Below, in pieces: positions 58,538 to 64,000 of a stretch of 64,000 nt of DNA. The DNA lies in NCBI RefSeq assembly GCF_017599385.1, contig NZ_JAGFPK010000002.1:744001-808000 (forward strand), given 5' to 3'. Position 1 is the first letter of the stretch; each line of letters opens with the position of its first letter. Source of the DNA: Ciceribacter sp. L1K22. Its GTDB lineage: Bacteria > Pseudomonadota > Alphaproteobacteria > Rhizobiales > Rhizobiaceae. The notes under the pieces were generated by a model. The model was not told the DNA's origin. It saw only the letters and a list, made by a program, of their open reading frames with translations, and did no database searches. Position numbers and translations under genes: made by a program.

Positions 58538-59332
58538 TTGTTCATACCGCTGCACGACAGGAACGCCCTCAAACACATTCGGCGACAATACGTCACGCTT
58601 GGCCTGATCATCCTCAATGTCGTCGGTTATGTCCTTACGGTGCTGTCAATGCCGGAAGAGATAGCGACCGCCGCAATCTTCAGCTTCGGCTTCATTCCGG
58701 CTGTCGTATTTGACTATGCCGCTCTCGATCCTTCGCTGGCACTTGTGCCGCCCGACGCCACGGTGCTCACCTATTCTTTCCTGCACGCCGACCTCATGCA
58801 TCTCGGCACCAACATGCTGTTTCTCTGGGTGTTCGGCGACAATGTAGAGGATGCGCTGGGACACGTCCGCTTCCTGATCTTCTATCTGCTCTGCGCCGCG
58901 GCGGGCGCCTATGTCCATGGTCTTGTCGGTCCGCAGTCACAGGTGCCGCTGATCGGTGCTTCGGGCGCCGTCTCCGGCGTGATCGCGGCCTACCTTCTGC
59001 TCCACCCGAAGGTGCGGGTATGGGTACTGGTACTCTTCCGTTTTCCTCTTCCTCTTCCAGCGGCCATTCCGCTGGTCTTCTGGATCGGCCAGCAGTTCGT
59101 GATGCTGGCCACCGACTTCGGCTCCAATGTCTCGTGGGGCGCGCATGTCGGTGGCATACTCGCCGGCGGTCTTCTGGTTCTGGTCATGCGCCGCCGCGGC
59201 GTGCCCTTGTTCGACCGCACGATCGTCACGCCCCGTTCGGTCAAACATCAGGAGGCGTCGCCGCCCGCGCCATCCATGATTGGCCGCTCCGAGCCGGCGC
59301 GCGACGCCGTTCGCTGGGGTCGATCGGCATAG
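58538..59332 (+). CDS. Rhomboid-family intramembrane serine protease
   Basis: The frame starts at TTG 58538 (MFIPLHDRNALKHIRRQYV) with GAAAGG about 11 nt upstream; 264 residues. Catalytic Ser lies in LIGASGAVSGVIAAYLLLHP and catalytic His in WGAHVGGILAGG. The L1-loop HADLMHLGTNMLFLWVFGDN shows the usual H/N residues. It cuts membrane proteins within the bilayer. The polar C-terminal tail of about 50 residues is variable. Confidence 0.9.
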   Translation: MFIPLHDRNALKHIRRQYVTLGLIILNVVGYVLTVLSMPEEIATAAIFSFGFIPAVVFDYAALDPSLALVPPDATVLTYSFLHADLMHLGTNMLFLWVFGDNVEDALGHVRFLIFYLLCAAAGAYVHGLVGPQSQVPLIGASGAVSGVIAAYLLLHPKVRVWVLVLFRFPLPLPAAIPLVFWIGQQFVMLATDFGSNVSWGAHVGGILAGGLLVLVMRRRGVPLFDRTIVTPRSVKHQEASPPAPSMIGRSEPARDAVRWGRSA

Positions 59333-59340
59333 CAAGAAAT

Positions 59341-59377
59341 TTTACGTGTACGTAAACGTAATATAATCGTTTAAACG
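59341..59377 (+). promoter_or_regulatory. Palindrome-rich promoter region of etfBA
   Basis: TTTACGT-GT-ACGTAAA (59341-59356) is a perfect 7-bp inverted repeat. A consensus -10 TATAAT lies at 59362-59367, and a perfect palindrome CGTTTAAACG at 59368-59377. The first palindrome would overlap the -35, so a repressor site is likely. Similar TACGT-containing operators have been reported for regulators of acyl-CoA catabolism in proteobacteria (from memory). It is about 120 nt before etfB. Confidence 0.5.
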
Positions 59378-59498
59378 ACATTATGCCGCCGGGCGGGCCG
59401 TTGTGTTTGCGAAAAAAATGCGTATCCATGTCGCCGACTGACTATCGGAGGACCGTCCGAAAGCGCATTTTCAGGGCGGGCAATGAAGGAAGGAACTC

Positions 59499-60248
59499 AT
59501 GAAGGTACTTGTCACCGTTAAGCGGGTCGTCGACTACAATGTGAAGATCCGCGTGAAGCCGGACGGTTCGGGCGTCGAACTCGCCAACGTCAAGATGTCG
59601 ATGAACCCCTTCGACGAAATCTCCGTCGAGGAAGCGTTGCGGCTGAAGGAAGCGGGCAAGGCCGAGGAAGTCGTCGTCGTCTCGATCGGCCCGGCCAAGG
59701 CAGAGGAAACGCTGCGCACCGCTCTCGCAATGGGTGCCGACCGCGCGATCCTGGTCGAGACCGAGGATGCAGTCGAGCCGCTCGCCGTCGCCAAGATCCT
59801 GAAGGGTGTAGTCGAGGCCGAACAACCGGGTCTCGTGATCACCGGCAAGCAGGCGATCGACGACGATTCGAACCAGACCGGCCAGATGCTCGCCGCCCTG
59901 CTCGGTTGGGGCCAGGCAACCTTCGCCTCCAAGCTAGAGATCAAGGACGGCTCCGCCGACGTGACCCGTGAAGTCGATGGCGGCCTGCAAACCATCAACG
60001 TCAAGCTCCCGGCCCTCGTCACGACGGACCTGCGTCTCAATGAGCCGCGTTACGCCTCGCTGCCGAACATCATGAAGGCAAAGAAGAAGCCGCTCGACAA
60101 GAAGAGCCCGGCCGATTTCGGCGTTGACACGGCTGCCCGCCTAAAGGTGATCAAGACCGAGGAGCCCGGTGGCCGCAAGGCTGGCGTCAAGGTCAAGACC
60201 GTCGCCGAACTGGTCGACAAGCTCAAGACCGAAGCCGGCGTGCTCTAA
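59499..60248 (+). CDS. etfB: Electron transfer flavoprotein subunit beta
   Basis: A 249-residue EtfB. The opening [40 protein letters not shown] and the AMP-site segment [20 protein letters not shown] are diagnostic. With EtfA it carries electrons from acyl-CoA and other dehydrogenases to the ETF:quinone oxidoreductase. AAGGAAGG precedes the ATG. The etfA gene begins 25 nt after its stop. Confidence 0.97.
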   Translation: MKVLVTVKRVVDYNVKIRVKPDGSGVELANVKMSMNPFDEISVEEALRLKEAGKAEEVVVVSIGPAKAEETLRTALAMGADRAILVETEDAVEPLAVAKILKGVVEAEQPGLVITGKQAIDDDSNQTGQMLAALLGWGQATFASKLEIKDGSADVTREVDGGLQTINVKLPALVTTDLRLNEPRYASLPNIMKAKKKPLDKKSPADFGVDTAARLKVIKTEEPGGRKAGVKVKTVAELVDKLKTEAGVL

Positions 60249-60273
60249 TCGGAACGGATAGGGAGATAAAGAC

Positions 60274-61203
60274 ATGGCCATTCTTCTTCTGGCAGAACAC
60301 GACAACACCACCGTATCCGACCAGACCGCCAAGGCGCTGACGGCCGCGACGCAGATCGGCGGCGATATTCACATCCTCGTCGCCGGCTCCGGCGCCAAGG
60401 CAGCAGCCGAATCCGCAGCCAAGCTGTCAGGCGTTACCAAGGTTCTGCTCGCCGACGACGCCTCGCTCGCCAACAACCTTGCCGAGCCGCTGGCCGCGAC
60501 GATCGTCGCGCTCGCCGGCAGTTACGACGCGATCATCGCTCCGGCGACATCGGTCGGCAAGAACGTCATGCCGCGCGTCGCAGCGCTGCTCGACGTCATG
60601 CAGGTCTCGGAAATCATCGAGGTCGTATCCGCAGACACCTTCAAGCGTCCGATCTATGCCGGCAACGCCATCCAGACCGTGCAGTCGACCGATGCCAAGA
60701 AAGTGATCACCGTCCGCACTGCTTCATTCGCCGCTGCCGGTGAAGGCGGTTCGGCGTCCGTCGAGACCATCTCGGCCGGCGCCAACCCGGGCGTATCGAG
60801 CCACGTGGCAGACGCACTGTCGTCCTCGGATCGTCCGGAACTGACCTCCGCCAAGATCATCATCTCCGGCGGCCGCGCGCTCGGCTCCTCGGAGAAGTTC
60901 AAGGAAGTCATCCTGCCTGTTGCCGACAAGCTCGGTGCTGCCGTCGGCGCCTCGCGCGCGGCGGTCGATGCGGGCTACGCCCCCAACGACTGGCAGGTCG
61001 GCCAGACCGGCAAGGTGGTCGCCCCGCAGCTCTACATCGCCTGCGGCATCTCCGGCGCGATCCAGCACCTCGCTGGCATGAAGGACTCCAAGGTGATCGT
61101 CGCGATCAACAAGGACGAGGAGGCGCCGATCTTCCAGGTCGCCGACTACGGTCTCGTCGGTGATCTCTTCGAAATCCTGCCGGAACTCGAGAAGTCGCTT
61201 TAA
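60274..61203 (+). CDS. etfA: Electron transfer flavoprotein subunit alpha
   Basis: A 309-residue EtfA. The FAD-binding C-terminal domain shows [40 protein letters not shown] and the ending [20 protein letters not shown]. It is the FAD-carrying partner of EtfB. It is the second gene of the etfBA operon; a hairpin lies between it and the dehydrogenase gene. Confidence 0.97.
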   Translation: MAILLLAEHDNTTVSDQTAKALTAATQIGGDIHILVAGSGAKAAAESAAKLSGVTKVLLADDASLANNLAEPLAATIVALAGSYDAIIAPATSVGKNVMPRVAALLDVMQVSEIIEVVSADTFKRPIYAGNAIQTVQSTDAKKVITVRTASFAAAGEGGSASVETISAGANPGVSSHVADALSSSDRPELTSAKIIISGGRALGSSEKFKEVILPVADKLGAAVGASRAAVDAGYAPNDWQVGQTGKVVAPQLYIACGISGAIQHLAGMKDSKVIVAINKDEEAPIFQVADYGLVGDLFEILPELEKSL

Positions 61204-61265
61204 ACCTCGCTCTTTCGCACCTGCGAAAAGACTGGAAAAACGACTAAAGCGAGTCTATCAATCTT

Positions 61266-61300
61266 GCCGGGCCCTCAAAAATGGGGGTCCGGCATTTCTT
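61266..61300 (+). terminator. Terminator-like hairpin between etfA and the dehydrogenase gene
   Basis: A 9-bp stem GCCGGGCCC / GGGTCCGGC with one G-U pair and a 10-nt loop (61266-61293) is followed by ATTTCTTTG. It probably reduces read-through from etfBA into the dehydrogenase gene, although a ribosome site follows closely. Confidence 0.55.
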
Positions 61301-61331
61301 TGCCAAAAACAGACTGCGTGGGGAGAGCGCG

Positions 61332-62213
61332 ATGGACACGACGATCAGCAACGTAGGAATCATTGGCGCTGGTCAGATGGGATGCGGCATCGCTCAGGTT
61401 TGCGCGCTCGCCGGCTACAAGGTGACCCTCTACGACCTCTCCAAGGATAGAACTGAAGCAGGTCTCGCCACGATCAACGGAAACCTTGCCCGGCAGGTGA
61501 GCAACGGCAAGCTCTACGAGGAGGACCGCAAGGCGGCAGTCGCGAAAATCTCCGGCAGCGCCGACATCAACGACCTCGCGCCGATGGATCTGGTGATCGA
61601 GGCGGCGACAGAGGACGAGAGCGTCAAGCGCAAGATCTTTGCGCAGGTTTGCCCGGTCCTGAAGCCGGAAGCGCTGCTTGCCACCAATACATCGTCGCTG
61701 TCGATCACCCGCCTTGCCGCATCAACCGACCGTCCCGAGCGTTTCATGGGCATTCACTTCATGAACCCGGTACCGGTGATGAAGCTGGTCGAACTCGTAC
61801 GTGGCATCGCCACCGAGGAACTGACCTTCGCGACCGCCAAGACTTTCGTTGCCTCGCTCGACAAGACCATCACGGTCGCGGAAGATTTCCCCGCCTTCAT
61901 CGTCAACCGCATCCTGCTGCCGATGATCAACGAGGCGATCTACACGCTCTATGAGGGCGTTGGCTCGGTCGAGGCGATCGACACCGCCATGAAGCTCGGT
62001 GCCAACCATCCGATGGGCCCGCTGCAGCTCGCCGATTTCATCGGTCTCGATACCTGTCTCTCGATCATGCAGGTGTTGCATGACGGCCTGTCCGACTCGA
62101 AGTATCGCCCCTGTCCGCTGCTGGTAAAGTATGTCGAGGCCGGCTGGCTTGGCCGCAAGTCCGGCCGCGGCTTCTACGACTATCGCGGCGAAGTGCCCGT
62201 CCCCACCCGCTGA
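61332..62213 (+). CDS. 3-hydroxybutyryl-CoA dehydrogenase
   Basis: The start is ATG 61332 (MDTTISNVGIIGAGQMG) with GGGAGAGCG upstream; 293 residues. The NAD site is VGIIGAGQMGCGIAQV. The catalytic His lies in RFMGIHFMNPVPVMKLVELV and the C-terminal helical domain has NRILLPMINEAIYTLYEGVG. It oxidises or reduces 3-hydroxybutyryl-CoA in poly-hydroxybutyrate or fatty-acid metabolism. Its position behind etfBA fits a shared acyl-CoA oxidation role. Confidence 0.94.
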   Translation: MDTTISNVGIIGAGQMGCGIAQVCALAGYKVTLYDLSKDRTEAGLATINGNLARQVSNGKLYEEDRKAAVAKISGSADINDLAPMDLVIEAATEDESVKRKIFAQVCPVLKPEALLATNTSSLSITRLAASTDRPERFMGIHFMNPVPVMKLVELVRGIATEELTFATAKTFVASLDKTITVAEDFPAFIVNRILLPMINEAIYTLYEGVGSVEAIDTAMKLGANHPMGPLQLADFIGLDTCLSIMQVLHDGLSDSKYRPCPLLVKYVEAGWLGRKSGRGFYDYRGEVPVPTR

Positions 62214-62362
62214 GCGGACCCGCGCGCATTCCGGACAAACCTCTTACCGCGCAAAGATTTTTGCTGCGTTCATGGATCATTGGTCTGTCATTCCTCGGAA
62301 GCGCACGGATGACGCTCTAGTTTGCAGGCTCGATACTGGCCCCCGCATTCCGGAGCATCCGC

Positions 62363-63346
62363 ATGAAACGCCTCCTCCTCGTCACCGCAGCACTTGCCGC
62401 CTTTACCGTTCCGCTGCAGGCCGCTGCCGCCGACAAGCTTCTGAACGCCTCCTACGACATCGCCCGCGAGCTGTTCGAGGCGGAGAACGAAGCGTTCATC
62501 AAGGTCAATCCGGGCATCACCATCGACCAGTCGCATGGCGGCACCTCCAAGCAGGCCCGCGCGATCGTCGAGGGTCTCGAGGCTGATGTCGTGACCTTCA
62601 ACCAGGTCACCGACATCGAATTCCTGGTGAAGAACGGCTTCGTTTCCGAAGACTGGCAGAGCGAATTCCCGAACAATGCCTCGCCCTTCTATTCCTTCCC
62701 GTCCTTCCTCGTGCGCGCCGGCAACCCGAAGGGCATCGAGGACTGGGACGATCTTGCCCGTGATGACGTGAAGGTGATCTTCCCGAACCCGAAGACATCA
62801 GGCAATGCCCGCTATACCTATCTCGCGGCCACAGCCTACGCGAAGGAGAAGTTCGGCGGCGACGAGGCCAAGGTTACGGAATTCGTCGACAAGATCTTCG
62901 ACAACGTTCCCGTTTTCGACACCGGCGGTCGCGCCGCGACGACGACCTTTGTCGAGCGCGAGATCGGTGACGTCATCATCACCTTTGAAGCCGAGACCAA
63001 GTCGATCGCCAAGCAATACGGCGAGGATAATTACGAGCAGGTGGTCCCCTCCGTCAGCCTTCTGGCCGAATTCCCGGTCGCCATCGTCGACAAGGTCGCC
63101 GAGAAGAAGGGCAGTCAGGACCTGGCGAAGACATATCTCGACTTCCTCTACACGCCGGAAGGCCAGACCGTCGCCGCCGAATTCGGACATCGCGTTCATG
63201 ACGAGGCGGTCGCCGCCAAGTACAAGGACGAGTTCCCGGACGTGCGTCTCGTGACGGTCGAGGACGTGTTCGGCGGCTGGAGCAAGGTCTCCCAGGAGCA
63301 TTTTGCCGAAGGTGGGATTCTCGACGGCATCTACGGCAGCCGCTAA
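62363..63346 (+). CDS. sbp: Sulfate/thiosulfate ABC transporter substrate-binding protein
   Basis: A 327-residue protein with a signal peptide (VTAALAAFTVPLQAAAA|DK). The sulfate-binding family signature is visible: NASYDIARELFEAENEAFIK, QSHGGTSKQARAIVEGLEAD, FLVRAGNPKGIEDWDDL, PNPKTSGNARYTYLAATAY. It binds sulfate or thiosulfate in the periplasm and delivers it to the CysT/CysW permease. The next gene is cysT. A stem-loop between them probably tunes expression. Confidence 0.94.
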   Translation: MKRLLLVTAALAAFTVPLQAAAADKLLNASYDIARELFEAENEAFIKVNPGITIDQSHGGTSKQARAIVEGLEADVVTFNQVTDIEFLVKNGFVSEDWQSEFPNNASPFYSFPSFLVRAGNPKGIEDWDDLARDDVKVIFPNPKTSGNARYTYLAATAYAKEKFGGDEAKVTEFVDKIFDNVPVFDTGGRAATTTFVEREIGDVIITFEAETKSIAKQYGEDNYEQVVPSVSLLAEFPVAIVDKVAEKKGSQDLAKTYLDFLYTPEGQTVAAEFGHRVHDEAVAAKYKDEFPDVRLVTVEDVFGGWSKVSQEHFAEGGILDGIYGSR

Positions 63347-63370
63347 GGGCAGCTGTGAAAAGGCTGACGG

Positions 63371-63395
63371 ACCGGCGGACGTTCCGCCGGTTTTC
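63371..63395 (+). terminator. Intra-operon hairpin between sbp and cysT
   Basis: A perfect 9-bp stem ACCGGCGGA / TCCGCCGGT with a CGT loop (63371-63391) runs into TTTTC. It lies 24 nt after the sbp stop and upstream of cysT, so it likely acts as a partial terminator. Confidence 0.7.
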
Positions 63396-63405
63396 TCATG
63401 AAAGG

Positions 63406-64000
63406 ATGACGACGTTGACACGGCGCGTATTGCCAGGCTTCCGGCTGTCCCTCGGGATCACGCTGGTCTATGCCGCGATCATCATCATGCTGCCGCTCGC
63501 CGCGCTGATCTTCAAGGCGGCCAGCCTCGGACCGGTCGACTACTGGCGCATCGTCTCCTCCGAGCGGGCCGTCGCGAGCTACATGGTGACGGTCGGCTCC
63601 GCCTTGGTGGCGACGCTCTTCAATCTCGTTTTCGGGCTCGCGCTCGCATGGGTTCTGGTGCGTTACCGTTTCCCCGGCCGCCGGATCATTGATGCGCTTG
63701 TCGACCTGCCCTTCGCGCTGCCAACAGCAGTGGCCGGGATCTCCCTGACGACGCTGTTCGCAACCAACGGGTGGTTCGGCTCGGTCCTGTCGCAGATCGG
63801 CGTGAAGGTTGCCTATACCCCGCTCGGCATCATGGTCGCCATGGCGTTCACCAGCCTGCCCTTTATCGTTCGCACCGTGCAGCCGGTACTCGAAGAGCTT
63901 GATCCCGCGCTCGAGGAAGCGGGCCAGACGCTGAGCGCCGGCGACTGGTCAATCTTCCGCCGGGTCATTCTGCCGCTGCTGGCGCCCGCGCTCTTGGCCG
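63406..64000 (+). CDS. cysT: Sulfate ABC transporter permease CysT (3' truncated)
   Basis: The frame runs off the window with about 198 residues visible. Start: ATG 63406 (MTTLTRRVLPGFRLSLG), but the AAAGGA ribosome site at 63401-63406 is 8 nt from TTG 63415, so that TTG may be the real start. Membrane segments include ITLVYAAIIIMLPLAALIFK and LVATLFNLVFGLALAWVLVR. The permease motif VDLPFALPTAVAGISLTTLF and the EAA-type loop LEEAGQTLSAGDWSIFRRVI fit CysT (CysU). With CysW and CysA, expected downstream, it imports sulfate. Confidence 0.93.
   Translation, partial: MTTLTRRVLPGFRLSLGITLVYAAIIIMLPLAALIFKAASLGPVDYWRIVSSERAVASYMVTVGSALVATLFNLVFGLALAWVLVRYRFPGRRIIDALVDLPFALPTAVAGISLTTLFATNGWFGSVLSQIGVKVAYTPLGIMVAMAFTSLPFIVRTVQPVLEELDPALEEAGQTLSAGDWSIFRRVILPLLAPALLA

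Overview
This 64-kb window is high-GC, densely coded chromosomal DNA from an alphaproteobacterium, most likely order Hyphomicrobiales and family Rhizobiaceae. The clues are the DUF4167 protein (23.0-23.8 kb), the 755-residue PtsP with an N-terminal GAF domain next to lysC, the lysC-ptsP-prfA-prmC run, and the PPIase/argJ/MutT cluster divergent from secA. I see no rRNA, insertion sequence, prophage or CRISPR array. One tRNA is present (tRNA-Leu, anticodon CAA).

Region by region. 0-1.4 kb: the C-terminal part of a homodimeric-type E1/transketolase-like enzyme, ending at a clear hairpin. 1.5-6.8 kb (minus): one giant gene for a 1767-residue protein made almost wholly of 219 in-phase octapeptides, themselves arranged in a 17-octad (136-residue, 408-bp) super-repeat. 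7.0-12.5 kb: an iron-siderophore surface-signalling locus (FecI-type sigma factor, FecR-type regulator, TonB-dependent receptor with an STN signalling domain, siderophore-interacting reductase). A bipartite sequence repeated with identical spacing before fecR and before the receptor is a good candidate for the promoter read by this sigma factor. 12.5-19.3 kb: an M24 peptidase followed by a complete peptide ABC transporter operon. 19.4-20.1 kb: a ParDE-type toxin-antitoxin pair with a palindromic operator.

20.2-30.8 kb is a minus-strand housekeeping block: clpB, the DUF4167 gene, then lysC-ptsP-prfA-prmC, preceded by an SH3b protein with an Arg/Glu/Asp repeat tail. 31.3-33.9 kb (plus): a Cys/Arg-rich hypothetical gene, ubiG, a DUF924 gene and a second ParDE-type pair. 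33.9-36.8 kb (minus): comF, grxC, a nitrilase-family gene, DUF1178 and DUF3291 genes in a tight run. 36.9-41.8 kb: a methyltransferase, a Flp-type pilin with a small membrane protein, then PPIase, argJ, a GNAT gene and mutT. 42.1-44.8 kb: secA. 45.0-49.9 kb: a TPR/GT41 glycosyltransferase, a polysaccharide flippase and a GNAT/BioF2-type transferase, which look like a small surface-glycan or protein-glycosylation unit.

49.9-59.3 kb is mixed: an acyl-CoA synthetase, an orphan MbcA/ParS-like antitoxin-domain gene, tRNA-Leu, a YqaA-type membrane protein, dsbB, an HNH nuclease, a 3-methyladenine glycosylase, gluQRS, YihY, an SDR, a HIG1 protein, a cobalamin adenosyltransferase and a rhomboid protease. 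59.3-62.2 kb: etfB, etfA and 3-hydroxybutyryl-CoA dehydrogenase behind a palindrome-rich promoter. 62.4-64.0 kb: a sulfate-binding protein and the start of cysT, cut by the window edge.

The most unusual object is the octapeptide-repeat giant. It lies back to back with the FecI-type sigma gene and has no recognisable non-repeat domain.
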